A stretch of DNA of 64,000 nucleotides, from assembly GCF_000160775.2 (NCBI RefSeq), contig NZ_CM001024.1, positions 1,675,712 to 1,739,711 of the forward strand. Reading direction: 5' to 3'. The DNA is from Aeromicrobium marinum DSM 15272. Its GTDB lineage: Bacteria; Actinomycetota; Actinomycetes; Propionibacteriales; Nocardioidaceae. Positions 21,495-30,224 of this stretch are shown here, piece after piece. Each line of letters starts with the position of its first letter. The stretch's first letter is position 1. Both the position numbers and the translations under genes were made by a program. The notes beneath the pieces were generated by a model. It did not search any database and had not been told where the DNA came from. It saw only the letters and a list, made by a program, of their open reading frames with translations.

Positions 21495-22239
21495 CGCGCC
21501 CGTGGTCGTCACCGACCCCCGGGCGTGCATCGTCGTGAGCGAGGTGCGCAAGACCTTCCTGCTGCGCCACACGCACTCGCTCAAGGAGTCGTTCATCGCG
21601 CTGATCCGCAAGAAGCAGATCAGCTCGACGTTCAACGCGCTCGAGGGGGTCGACGTGACCGTCCGCGAGGGTGAGTCGGTCGCGCTGCTGGGGTTCAACG
21701 GTTCGGGCAAGTCGACCCTGCTGAAGCTGATCTCGGGCGTCCTGCGCCCCGACGCGGGCAGCATCCGCACCCGCGGTCGCATCGCCGGTCTGATCGAGGT
21801 CGGGGCAGGGTTCCACCCCGACCTGTCGGGCCGCGAGAACATCTACCTCAACGCGGCGATCCTGGGCATGGGTCGAGACGAGATCGACGAACGCTTCGAC
21901 GACATCGTCGCGTTCAGCGAGATCGAGAAGTTCATCGACACCGAGGTCAAGCACTACTCCTCGGGCATGTTCCTGCGCCTGGCGTTCTCGGTCGCCATCC
22001 ACACCGAGGTCGACATCCTGCTGGTCGACGAGATCCTGTCGGTGGGCGACGAGCCGTTCCAGGCCAAGTGCCTCGCCCGCATCCGCGAGCTGCACGACGC
22101 CGGCAAGACCCTCGTGGTCGTGAGCCACGACCTGGACATGGTCGCGCGGCTGTGCGACCGCGGGGTGGTGCTGCGCGAGGGCCGGGTCGTCTTCGACGGC
22201 GACGCCACCGAGGCGGTCGAGCACCTCCGCGCCCGCTGA
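21478..22239 (+). CDS. Polysaccharide ABC transporter ATP-binding protein (Wzt-like)
   Basis: Energises the Wzm-like permease. 253 aa from the TTG at 21478 (preceded by GGAGGG), overlapping the permease by 17 bp. Walker A GFNGSGKST at residues 72-80, signature SSGM at 161-164 (the abbreviated form typical of glycan exporters), Walker B ILLVDEIL at 180-187 and VVSHD as H-loop. It lacks the C-terminal carbohydrate-binding domain of Wzt proteins that recognise a capped glycan, so export is probably of the lipid-linked type without such gating (inference). Its stop lies in the 22236-22341 inverted repeat. Confidence 0.93.
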   Translation: MPKTSDAPVVVTDPRACIVVSEVRKTFLLRHTHSLKESFIALIRKKQISSTFNALEGVDVTVREGESVALLGFNGSGKSTLLKLISGVLRPDAGSIRTRGRIAGLIEVGAGFHPDLSGRENIYLNAAILGMGRDEIDERFDDIVAFSEIEKFIDTEVKHYSSGMFLRLAFSVAIHTEVDILLVDEILSVGDEPFQAKCLARIRELHDAGKTLVVVSHDLDMVARLCDRGVVLREGRVVFDGDATEAVEHLRAR

Positions 22240-22341
22240 CCCCCACCCCGACCCAGAAGTGCTCCCGAATCAACCGATCGCGCTGTCAGAACGGTTGATT
22301 CGGGAGCACTTCTGGGTCGGGGTCTGGGGGGTGGGGGTCAG
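22236..22341. repeat. Long inverted repeat enclosing two convergent stop codons, second copy
   Basis: Inner arms 22245-22276 and 22292-22323 are perfect 32-bp complements with a 15-nt loop. Outer arms CTGACCCCC (22236-22244) and GGGGGTCAG (22333-22341) pair as well, with a 9-nt bulge on the right. The ATPase-gene TGA (22237-22239) and the TrkA-like gene TGA (22340-22338 on the minus strand) sit in the outer arms. The core GCTCCCGAATCAACCG at 22261-22276 is identical to that of the repeat at 4802-4888. Confidence 0.9.
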
Positions 22342-23012
22342 CTCAGGGCGCAGTATGCCTCGACCTTCGGGGTCGGCCCCGACACGATCAGCTCGTCCCC
22401 GACCGTCACGTAGGTGTCGGCCTTCGCGTAGGTGAAGTCCTCGCCCCGCGTCTTGAGGCCCACGACCGTCACCCCGTACTTCTGACGGACGTTGGACTCC
22501 GTCAGGGTGCGGTTGGTCGTGCACTCCGGCGCCTTGGTGCGTGCGATGGCGAAGCCGTCGTCGAACTCGATGAAGTCGGTCATCGTCCCGGTGACGAGGT
22601 GGGCGACCCGCTTGCCCATCTGCGACTCGGGCCGGATCACGTGCGTCGCCCCGACCCGCTCCAGGATCGCCGCGTGCTTGCCGCTGATGGCCTTGGCCCA
22701 GACCTCCTGGACCCCGAGGTCGAGCAGGCCCAGCACCGTGAGGACGCTGGCCTCGATGTCGGTACCGATGCCGACGACCGCGATGCTGAACTGGTCGGCA
22801 CCGATCTGGCGCAGGGCCTCGGTGTCGGTCGTGTCCGCCGCGACCACGTGCGTGAAGTCGCTGGCGTACTTCTGGACGATGTCGGCCCGCTCGTCGACGG
22901 CCAGCACGTCGTGGCCCAGCTGCACGAGCGAACGCGCCACCGCCGAGCCGAACCGGCCCAGCCCCAGCACGATGACCGGTGCGGTGGGTGAGGTGTCCTT
23001 TGACTTAGCCAA
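22338..23012 (-). CDS. Potassium uptake regulatory subunit (TrkA/KtrA-like RCK protein)
   Basis: Cytoplasmic nucleotide-binding regulator of a Ktr/Trk potassium transporter. 224 aa: an RCK-N Rossmann domain with GLGRFGSAVARSL near residue 17 and DERAD at the ribose-binding end of the next strand, then an RCK-C domain (about 140-224). Length matches single-RCK KtrA rather than the double-length E. coli TrkA. It overlaps the transporter gene by 8 bp, so the two are coupled. Its stop lies in the 22236-22341 inverted repeat. Confidence 0.93.
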   Translation of the reverse strand: MAKSKDTSPTAPVIVLGLGRFGSAVARSLVQLGHDVLAVDERADIVQKYASDFTHVVAADTTDTEALRQIGADQFSIAVVGIGTDIEASVLTVLGLLDLGVQEVWAKAISGKHAAILERVGATHVIRPESQMGKRVAHLVTGTMTDFIEFDDGFAIARTKAPECTTNRTLTESNVRQKYGVTVVGLKTRGEDFTYAKADTYVTVGDELIVSGPTPKVEAYCALS

Positions 23013-24351
23013 TGATCGGTTGCTCCTCGGGAAGGTGGTAGCGCGGCACCCGGCGACGCAGCACGAATGCCGACGCTGCCGCGATCGTACCGACGCGTCC
23101 CACGAACATCAGGACCACGAGCACCATCTGGGCACTCGCGGGTAGGTCAGGTGTGAGTCCGGTGCTCAGCCCGGCCGTCGCGAAGGCGGACGTGCACTCG
23201 AACAGTACGTCCTCGAACGTGCCGCCGGACAGCAGCATCACCGCCATGGTCGCCGACGTCACCAACATGACGGCGAGCAGGGCGATCGTGAGGGCCGTGC
23301 GGATGACCGGTGCGCTGATCCGGCGGACGCCGACCGTCACGTCGGGATCACCGCGCAGCTCGGCCAGGATCACGTAGGCGAGCAGCAGGAAGGTGGTGAT
23401 CTTGATGCCCCCGGCCATGCTGGCGCTGCCTCCGCCGATGAACATCAGGATCGTGCCCAGGGTCAGGGTCTCGCCCCGCACACCACCCCAGTCGAAGCTG
23501 TTGAGGCCACCCGAGCGCGGCATGATGCCCCCCTCGAGCCCGGACACCAGCTTCTGTCCCCACGACAGCGGGCCCAGCGTGTCGGGGTTGCCCCACTCCA
23601 GCAGCAGGAAGGCCACCGCGCTGGACCCCAGCAGGAAGAGCGATCCCCACACCGTCAACCGCGCGTGGATCGTCCACCGGCTCGGTCGTCGCCACCCGCG
23701 GAACAGCTCGGCCAGCACCGGGAAACCCATGGCGCCGAAGAACACCCCCACGCAGATCGGCAGGATGATCAGTCCGTCGCCGGCGTACCCGACGAGGCTG
23801 TCGCTGTTCAGCGAGAATCCGGCGTTGTTGAAGGCCATCACCCCGTGGAACACGCCGTGCCACAGGGAGGTGCCGAAGTCGTCGAAGTAGGTCGCCCGGT
23901 ACCGGGCCGTCAGCATGATCGTGACCGCGGTCTGGAACAGCAGCATGGTGATGGCGACCCGTCGGAACAGCGGGCGCACCTCCCCCAGGCTCACCACGTG
24001 CATGTCGACCTGCGCGACCATCTGGGTGCGAAGACCCAACCGGCCGCCGATGAACAGGCCGAGGACGGTGGCCATCGCCACGATGCCGAGGCCTCCCACC
24101 TGCACGAGGAACAGGATGATGCCCTGCCCGGCGGGCGACCAGTAGGTGGAGGTGTCGACCGAGGCGAGCCCGGTGATGGTCACCGCGGAGGTGGAGGTGA
24201 ACAACGCGGGCATGAACTCCGGTCCACCGCCGCCGGACCGGGCGAACGGCATCAGCAACAGCAGGGTGCCGAGGGTGATGAGAGCCAGGAAGCTCAGGGG
24301 AAGCAGCCGGACCGGATGGGCGATCGCGGCCGGGATAGCCGGTCGACGCAC
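23005..24351 (-). CDS. Potassium transporter, TrkH/KtrB family
   Basis: Membrane subunit of the potassium uptake system, 448 aa. The four M-P-M repeats each keep a selectivity-filter glycine in recognisable P-loops: SAVTITGLASVDT, GVMAFNNAGFSLNSD, GIMPRSGGLNSFD and ECTSAFATAGLSTGL. Gene order is transporter then RCK subunit on the minus strand with 8 bp overlap. The start is the ATG at 24351; 76 bp separate it from the next gene, and this gap should hold the promoter. Confidence 0.94.
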   Translation of the reverse strand: MRRPAIPAAIAHPVRLLPLSFLALITLGTLLLLMPFARSGGGGPEFMPALFTSTSAVTITGLASVDTSTYWSPAGQGIILFLVQVGGLGIVAMATVLGLFIGGRLGLRTQMVAQVDMHVVSLGEVRPLFRRVAITMLLFQTAVTIMLTARYRATYFDDFGTSLWHGVFHGVMAFNNAGFSLNSDSLVGYAGDGLIILPICVGVFFGAMGFPVLAELFRGWRRPSRWTIHARLTVWGSLFLLGSSAVAFLLLEWGNPDTLGPLSWGQKLVSGLEGGIMPRSGGLNSFDWGGVRGETLTLGTILMFIGGGSASMAGGIKITTFLLLAYVILAELRGDPDVTVGVRRISAPVIRTALTIALLAVMLVTSATMAVMLLSGGTFEDVLFECTSAFATAGLSTGLTPDLPASAQMVLVVLMFVGRVGTIAAASAFVLRRRVPRYHLPEEQPIIG

Positions 24352-24427
24352 ACCGCGACGCTACACCGGACCCGGGGTCGACGTGGCAGGATCCCCCAGC
24401 CCGTCGCTCGGCACGCCCGACCGACCG

Positions 24428-25261
24428 TCAGCCGGACCGTCGGGCGAAGGCGGCCCGGTAGGCCAGCTTGCGCAGCCGTTCCGGCACCAGCCGGTAGATC
24501 CCCCGCACGGCCACGTTGCGCCAGCGCTGGACAGGGGTCGTGAACCCGATCCGCGCGAAGGCGGCCTGCAGGGCCAGCTCGGACCGCAGCAGGGCCCAGC
24601 CGCCGCGCCGGCCGTAGGCCCCGTCGCCGATCCGGTAGAGGACCAGCGCGTCCGGGACGTTGTCGACCTGCGCGCCGGCCATCAGCATCCGCGCCCACAG
24701 CCAGTAGTCCTCGAGCATCGCGAGGTCGCGGTAGCCGCCGGCTGCCGCGACGGCGCTCGCCCGGTACACCACCGACGGGTGGTGGAACGGCGACCTCAGC
24801 CGCGCCTGCTGCGCGATCGCCTCGGCACCCTGCGGGACCGGTCGGGTCCGGGTCGTGCCGGCTGCGTCGCCGAACTCGGTGATGGCGCTGCCCACCACGT
24901 CGAGCCCGGCCGCGATCCGGGGGATCTGGACGGCGAACCGTTCGGGCACCGACACGTCGTCGGCGTCCATCCGCGCGACCACGTCGTGGGCGACCTCGGC
25001 GAGTCCCGCGGCCAGGGCCTCGGCGAGCCCGCTGTTGCGGGACAGGGTCACCAGCCGCACGGGGACGACGGACCCGGCGACGATGCCGGCCACGGTGGCG
25101 GACAGGTCGTCGCCGACCGGCCCGTCCTGGACCAGGACGACCTCGTCCGGTCGCAGGTGCTGGTCGACCGTGACGCTCCTGAAGGCCTGCTCGACCTGCT
25201 CGGGCCTGTCCCCGGCGTAGAACGGCATCAGGACGCTGAAGGACGGCAGATCGGCGTTCAT
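24428..25261 (-). CDS. Glycosyltransferase family 2 protein
   Basis: GT-A fold glycosyltransferase, 277 aa, from the ATG at 25261 that overlaps the upstream gene by 4 bp (ATGA). N-terminal SFSVLMPFYAGDRPEQ, then VVLVQDGPVG and the metal-binding DADD at residues 99-102 (ARMDADDVSVPERF). The block DLAMLEDYWLWARM (about 178-191) contains the likely catalytic ED. Overall it resembles amylovoran/teichuronic-type transferases. Donor and acceptor are unknown; the cluster with UDP-Galf synthesis and an exporter points to a cell-surface glycan. Confidence 0.88.
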   Translation of the reverse strand: MNADLPSFSVLMPFYAGDRPEQVEQAFRSVTVDQHLRPDEVVLVQDGPVGDDLSATVAGIVAGSVVPVRLVTLSRNSGLAEALAAGLAEVAHDVVARMDADDVSVPERFAVQIPRIAAGLDVVGSAITEFGDAAGTTRTRPVPQGAEAIAQQARLRSPFHHPSVVYRASAVAAAGGYRDLAMLEDYWLWARMLMAGAQVDNVPDALVLYRIGDGAYGRRGGWALLRSELALQAAFARIGFTTPVQRWRNVAVRGIYRLVPERLRKLAYRAAFARRSG

Positions 25262-26241
25262 CGCCCGTGCTCCCAGGCCTGCTGCACCCGATCGAGCTCG
25301 GCGACCACGTCGAGCACGTCGGGCGGGACACCGGCCCCGGCCAGCACGACCGCGTTGGGGCGCGGCGGACGGCTGCGTGCGTCGCCGACCCCCCGCCGCC
25401 AACCGTCGGCGATGACGGCGCGGTCCTGCGAGCGTCGCCAGGTGCGGATCCACCGCCGGGCCGTCGACAGCACGAACACCGCCTTCTCGCGCGGCAGCAG
25501 TCCGCGGGCGTGGCGGAACACCCAGAGCTTGTTGCGGACCTCGAAGTAGAAGCGCGGCCCCGGATCGGCATCGGTGTCGGCGAGCGCTGCGGTCTGGTGC
25601 AGGACCACACTGGCCGGGACGGCCAGACCGAGCGAGCCCGCGATGATCCGGGTCGAGTACTCGAAGTCGTCGTTCCAGATGAAGTAGTCGGCGATGGGCA
25701 GCCCTCGCTCCCGGACGGCCGAGACCCGGTAGATCGAGGAGACGAACGAGACGGACCGCACCGCGACACCGCCTGCGGCGCTCGCGTTCTCCCGCGCCGT
25801 CCGGGACGCGAGGGCCCAGGGCCGGGGGGTATTCATCGGGTGCTCGCGCCCGTCGGTCCACTCGGCCCTCGAGCACAGGGCGTCGACCGGCGTCGCGCTG
25901 GCGTCGGCGGCGGCCAGGAGCGCGGCCAACGCTCCCGGGGCCGGCACCACGTCGTCGTCCATGACCCAGATCCAGGTCGGGTCGTGCCGGGCCAGGGCGG
26001 TCGCCATCGCCGTGGCGAAGCCTCCCGCACCGCCGGTGTTGACCTCGAGCCGGACGAGGTCGACCCCGTCGCGCTCGGCGACCTCGGCGGACCCGTCGGT
26101 GGACGCGTTGTCGACGACCACGACCGCCGCCGGCCGGTGCGTCTGGGCGGCCAGGGCCTCCAGCGTCTCGGCCAGCAGCGGCCCCCGGTTGTACGAGACG
26201 ACGACGGCGGCGACCCGGGTCGGGCGGGCGGGGCCGGTCAC
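25258..26241 (-). CDS. Glycosyltransferase family 2 protein (GlfT1-like)
   Basis: 327-aa GT2 enzyme from the GTG at 26241, overlapping ispD by 4 bp. VAAVVVSYNRGPLLAETL and VVVDNASTDG begin the nucleotide-sugar domain, MDDD at residues 94-97 is the metal site, and WNDDFEYSTRI (189-199) followed by HQTA is the pattern seen in galactofuranosyl- and rhamnosyl-type transferases such as GlfT1. With glf and the Wzm/Wzt pair nearby, a galactofuranosyltransferase role is a reasonable inference but not shown. It lies in an ispD-GT2-GT2 operon. Confidence 0.85.
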   Translation of the reverse strand: MTGPARPTRVAAVVVSYNRGPLLAETLEALAAQTHRPAAVVVVDNASTDGSAEVAERDGVDLVRLEVNTGGAGGFATAMATALARHDPTWIWVMDDDVVPAPGALAALLAAADASATPVDALCSRAEWTDGREHPMNTPRPWALASRTARENASAAGGVAVRSVSFVSSIYRVSAVRERGLPIADYFIWNDDFEYSTRIIAGSLGLAVPASVVLHQTAALADTDADPGPRFYFEVRNKLWVFRHARGLLPREKAVFVLSTARRWIRTWRRSQDRAVIADGWRRGVGDARSRPPRPNAVVLAGAGVPPDVLDVVAELDRVQQAWEHGR

Positions 26242-26948
26242 GGGACCACCGGGGAGCGACCGGCGAGCAGACGCTCCGCGAGCTCCAGGTCGCCGGGCAG
26301 GGTGATCTTGAGGTTCGTCTCCTCGCCGTCGACCAGGCCGATCGTCACGTCCGGCAGATGGCGGGCCACGACCCCGCAGTCGTCGGTCGCGGTGTCGTCG
26401 CCCTCACGGACGGCGGCCGCGTGGGCGGCTCGCAGCACCTCGGCCCGGAAGGCCTGCGGGGTCTGCACCCGTCGCACGCGGTCCCGCACGAGCACCCGTT
26501 CGAGGGTCCGACCGTCGGCGGAGGCCTCGACCACGGTGTCGGCCGGAGCGACCACGGGGGTCACGGCACCGAACTCCCGCAGCGCCGTCCGGCAGGCCTC
26601 GACCAGCGCCCGGCTGACCAGCGGTCGGGCGACGTCGTGCACGAGCAGGTGGGTGACGTCCTCGCCGATCACGGCCAGGGCCTGACGAGTGCTCTCGGCA
26701 CGCGTCGCTCCCCCGGCCACGACGGCCGCGACCCGGGGGTGGGCCCCACCGCCCACGAGCCGGCGCGCCTCGGCCAGATGGTCCGGTTCCATCACCAGCA
26801 CGATCTCGTCGACGGCGGAGCACCCACCGAACACCTCGAGGCACTGCTCGAGCACGGTGTGCGGACCCAGGGGAAGGAACTGCTTGGGGCGACCGGCGCC
26901 CAGGCGGGTGCCCGTGCCGCCCGCGAGCAGGACGGCGACGGTCGTCAT
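26238..26948 (-). CDS. ispD: 2-C-methyl-D-erythritol 4-phosphate cytidylyltransferase
   Basis: Third enzyme of the MEP isoprenoid pathway, making CDP-methylerythritol. 236 aa with the nucleotide-binding LLAGGTGTRLGAGRPKQF (residues 7-24), LVHDVARPLVS and the C-terminal NLKITLPGDLELAERLL. The usual partner ispF is not next to it, and carD, a common neighbour in actinobacteria, is also absent. Instead it heads an operon with two glycosyltransferases, overlapping the first by GTGA. Isoprenoid lipid carriers for the glycan give a loose functional link (inference). Confidence 0.95.
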   Translation of the reverse strand: MTTVAVLLAGGTGTRLGAGRPKQFLPLGPHTVLEQCLEVFGGCSAVDEIVLVMEPDHLAEARRLVGGGAHPRVAAVVAGGATRAESTRQALAVIGEDVTHLLVHDVARPLVSRALVEACRTALREFGAVTPVVAPADTVVEASADGRTLERVLVRDRVRRVQTPQAFRAEVLRAAHAAAVREGDDTATDDCGVVARHLPDVTIGLVDGEETNLKITLPGDLELAERLLAGRSPVVP

Positions 26949-27022
26949 GCCACGGCCCCGTCGCCCGGGTGCGTGTCGCCCAGCGCCAGATTGCCGTGTC
27001 CCATGCTGTGTAGCCTACTGAC

Positions 27023-28981
27023 GTGAATCCGGGAATCGACATCACGCAGTTCGACCAGGGTGTCCGCGTGCAGGACGACCTCTTCCGCCACGTCAACGGG
27101 CCCTGGCTCCGCGACGCACCGATCGCGCCCGACCGGGCCACCGCCGGCTCCTTCGTGGCCCTGGTCGACGAGGCCGAGGTCACGGTCCGTCGCATCATCG
27201 AGGCCTGTGTGGCCGGCGAGGTCGAGGACGAGACGGGCGAGGCGGACAAGATCGGCGACCTGTACACCTCCTTCCTCGACCCCGACCGCATCGAGGCGCT
27301 GGGCGCCACGCCGCTGGCCGACGACCTGGACCGCATCTCGCGGGTCAGCGAGATCGACGAGTTCGTGGGGCTGCTGGGCGACCTCGAGCGCACCGGCACC
27401 CGGGGGGTGATCGGCCTCTACGTGGCGCCCGACCGCGGCCGGCCGGACCGCTACGTGACCCACGTGTTCCAGGGCGGGCTCAGCCTGCCCGACGAGTCCT
27501 ACTACTCCGGCGACGACTCCGCCGAGCTCCGCGCGGCGTTCGTCGAGCACGTCGCCACCATGCTCGACCTCGCGGGTCTGGAGGACGCGGCCGGCCGCGC
27601 CGCGAACGTGCTCGATCTCGAGACCGCCCTCGCCGAGCACCACTGGGACCGGGTCGCCTGCCGTGACGCCCAGAAGACCTACAACCTGCTGACACGGCCC
27701 GACCTGCAGGCACTCGTGCCCACGTTCGACCTCGCCCGCTGGGCCGAGGCCGGTGACGTCCCCGACGCAGCTCTCGCGGAGGTCGTGCTGGCCCAGCCGT
27801 CCTTCCTCTCCGGTCTGGAGCAGCTGCTGACCGTCGACCGGTTGCCCGACTGGCTGGACTGGCTGCGGTGGCAGGTCGTCCACAGCAGCGCGCCGTACCT
27901 GTCCGACGCGTTCGTCGAGGCGAACTTCGAGTTCTACGGCCGCACGCTGAGCGGCACCGACGAGCTGAGGCCCCGGTGGAAGCGCGCCGTCGGGTTCGTG
28001 GAGTCGGCGATGGGCGAGGCCGTCGGTCGTCTGTACGTGCGGACGGAGTACCCGCCGGAGTCGCGGGCCCGCATGGACGACCTGATCGCCCACCTGATCG
28101 AGGCCTACCGGCAGAGCATCACCGAGCTGCCGTGGATGAGCGACGAGACCAAGGCACGGGCGCTGGAGAAGCTCGAGGCGTTCACCCCGAAGATCGGTCA
28201 CCCCGAGCGGTTCAAGTCGTACGCCGACCTGGTGACCGACCCCACCGACCTGCTCGGGAACGCCCGCCGGTCCCTCGCCGTCGAGACCGCACGGGAGCTG
28301 GCGAAGATCGGCTCACCGATCGACCGCGACGAGTGGTACATGACGCCCCAGACCGTCAACGCGTACTACAACCCCACGATGAACGAGATCGTGTTCCCGG
28401 CGGCGATCCTGCAGCCGCCGTTCTTCCATGCCGACGCAGACGACGCCGTCAACTACGGGGCCATCGGCGCGGTCATCGGTCACGAGATCGGTCACGGGTT
28501 CGACGACCAGGGCTCGCACTACGACGGGACGGGCGCGCTGCGCAACTGGTGGACCGACGCCGACCGTGCGGCCTTCGACGAGCTGACCTCGGCCCTCGTG
28601 GCCCAGTACGACGGCCTCACCCCGGAGGGCGTCGACGGCAGGACGGTCAACGGTGCGCTCACGATCGGCGAGAACATCGGCGACCTCGGCGGACTGTCGA
28701 TCGCCCACCGGGCCTTCCGGCTCACCGAACCGGCCGACGAGCCGGTCGACGGCCTGACCCCCGACCAGCGGTTCTTCATCTCGTGGGCGCAGGCCTGGCA
28801 GAGCAAGGTGCGGCCGGCGGAGACCCTGCGGCGACTCACCGTCGACCCCCACTCCCCGCCGGAGTTCCGCTGCAACCAGGTGGTCCGCAACCTCGACGCC
28901 TTCTACGACGCCTTCGACGTGACCCCTGACGACGCGCTCTGGCTCGACCCGGAGCTGCGGGTCACGGTCTGGTCGTCATGA
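27023..28981 (+). CDS. M13 family metallopeptidase (PepO/neprilysin-like)
   Basis: Zinc endopeptidase of oligopeptides, 652 aa. Zinc motif HEIGH at residues 487-491, third ligand in ENIGDLGG (E550), and the family NAYYNP block near residue 448. The N-terminal peptidase_M13_N domain starts VQDDLFRHVNGPWL. There is no signal peptide or membrane anchor, so it is cytoplasmic, unlike eukaryotic relatives. The GTG at 27023 is divergent from ispD; 74 bp lie between. The MFS gene follows after 13 bp. Confidence 0.95.
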   Translation: MNPGIDITQFDQGVRVQDDLFRHVNGPWLRDAPIAPDRATAGSFVALVDEAEVTVRRIIEACVAGEVEDETGEADKIGDLYTSFLDPDRIEALGATPLADDLDRISRVSEIDEFVGLLGDLERTGTRGVIGLYVAPDRGRPDRYVTHVFQGGLSLPDESYYSGDDSAELRAAFVEHVATMLDLAGLEDAAGRAANVLDLETALAEHHWDRVACRDAQKTYNLLTRPDLQALVPTFDLARWAEAGDVPDAALAEVVLAQPSFLSGLEQLLTVDRLPDWLDWLRWQVVHSSAPYLSDAFVEANFEFYGRTLSGTDELRPRWKRAVGFVESAMGEAVGRLYVRTEYPPESRARMDDLIAHLIEAYRQSITELPWMSDETKARALEKLEAFTPKIGHPERFKSYADLVTDPTDLLGNARRSLAVETARELAKIGSPIDRDEWYMTPQTVNAYYNPTMNEIVFPAAILQPPFFHADADDAVNYGAIGAVIGHEIGHGFDDQGSHYDGTGALRNWWTDADRAAFDELTSALVAQYDGLTPEGVDGRTVNGALTIGENIGDLGGLSIAHRAFRLTEPADEPVDGLTPDQRFFISWAQAWQSKVRPAETLRRLTVDPHSPPEFRCNQVVRNLDAFYDAFDVTPDDALWLDPELRVTVWSS

Positions 28982-28994
28982 CGCCCCGACGGCC

Positions 28995-30224
28995 ATGACC
29001 ACCGACCTGCGGGAGTTCCCCCAGGCCCGGACCCTGTCGGTGCTCTCGCTCGTCCAGGTCGTCGGCGGCATCGGCAACGGCGCCGGCCTGGCCGTCGGCG
29101 CCCTGCTCGTCAAGGACATCAGCGGCTCGTCCGGATGGGCCGGGACCGCCACCGTCATGCTGACGCTGGGGGCCGCCGCCGCGACCATCCCGCTGTCACG
29201 CCTCGCGGTCAGGGCCGGTCGGCGACCGGCGCTCGCGACCGGGTGGCTGCTGGGCGCCTCCGGTGCCGCCGTCACCGTCATGGCGGCCGACCGCGCCTCG
29301 CTGTGGCTGGTCCTGCTCGGTCTGCTGTTCTTCGGTGCCAGCACGGCCGCCACCCTGCAGTCCCGGTTCGCCGCCGTGGACCGCGCCGCACCCTCGACGG
29401 TGGGCCGTTCGCTGTCGATCGTGGTCTGGTCGACCACGGTCGGGGCGGTCGCCGGCCCCAATCTCACCGGACCGGGCGCCGCGGTCGCCGCGCGCGTGGG
29501 TGTGCCGGACCTCGCCGGCCCCATGCTGTTCTCCGTCGCCGCGTTCGGCCTCGCCGGGATGTTGACCCTCCTGACCTTGCGACCGGACCCTCTGGTGCGG
29601 CGCACCGCCGCCGACCGGGGACCACGCGTCCGTGCGCTGGACCACCTCCACGGTCCCGCGCTCACCGCGGTCGGCGCCATCGCCGCCTCCCACGCCGTGA
29701 TGGTCGGCGTCATGTCGCTCACCCCCGTGCACCTGGCCGACCACGGCGCGTCGCTGCAGCTGATCGGTCTGACGATCAGTCTGCACATCGCCGGCATGTT
29801 CGCCCTGTCCCCGGTGTTCGGGTGGCTCAGTGACCGCCTCGGACCGGTGCCCATGATCGTGGCCGGCCAGATCGTCCTGGTCCTCGCGGTGGCCGTGGCC
29901 GGCACGGCCGGCGACTCCCACCTCTGGGTCACGATCGGTCTGGTGCTGCTCGGCCTGGGCTGGTCCGCGTCGGTCATCGCCGGCGCCGCCCTGCTGACGC
30001 TCGTGGTCGACGCCGAGGCCCGGCCCGCGGTACAGGGTTTCGCCGACCTGGCCATGAACCTCGCGGGTGCCGGCGGGGGGCTCCTGGCGGGGCTGGTGAT
30101 GGCATGGAGCGGCTTCGGCGCGCTCAACGCCGCCGCGGCGGCCCTGACCCTGCCGGTGGCGGGTCTGGTGCTCGCCGGACGGCGTGCAGCGGCCGAGCTG
30201 GCCGCCGCCGACCGGGTGGCCTGA
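28995..30224 (+). CDS. MFS transporter
   Basis: 409-aa major facilitator superfamily protein with about 12 hydrophobic segments. SVLSLVQVVGGIGNGAGLAVG starts the first helix, RLAVRAGRRPAL is the loop 2-3 signature, and SPVFGWLSDRLGPVPMI is its counterpart in the second half. Substrate unknown; the set of helices resembles drug or metabolite exporters. It follows the M13 peptidase by 13 bp. Its TGA is directly adjacent to the convergent TAG of the HTTM gene (stop codons at 30222-30224 and 30225-30227), so there is no room for a terminator. Confidence 0.88.
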   Translation: MTTDLREFPQARTLSVLSLVQVVGGIGNGAGLAVGALLVKDISGSSGWAGTATVMLTLGAAAATIPLSRLAVRAGRRPALATGWLLGASGAAVTVMAADRASLWLVLLGLLFFGASTAATLQSRFAAVDRAAPSTVGRSLSIVVWSTTVGAVAGPNLTGPGAAVAARVGVPDLAGPMLFSVAAFGLAGMLTLLTLRPDPLVRRTAADRGPRVRALDHLHGPALTAVGAIAASHAVMVGVMSLTPVHLADHGASLQLIGLTISLHIAGMFALSPVFGWLSDRLGPVPMIVAGQIVLVLAVAVAGTAGDSHLWVTIGLVLLGLGWSASVIAGAALLTLVVDAEARPAVQGFADLAMNLAGAGGGLLAGLVMAWSGFGALNAAAAALTLPVAGLVLAGRRAAAELAAADRVA

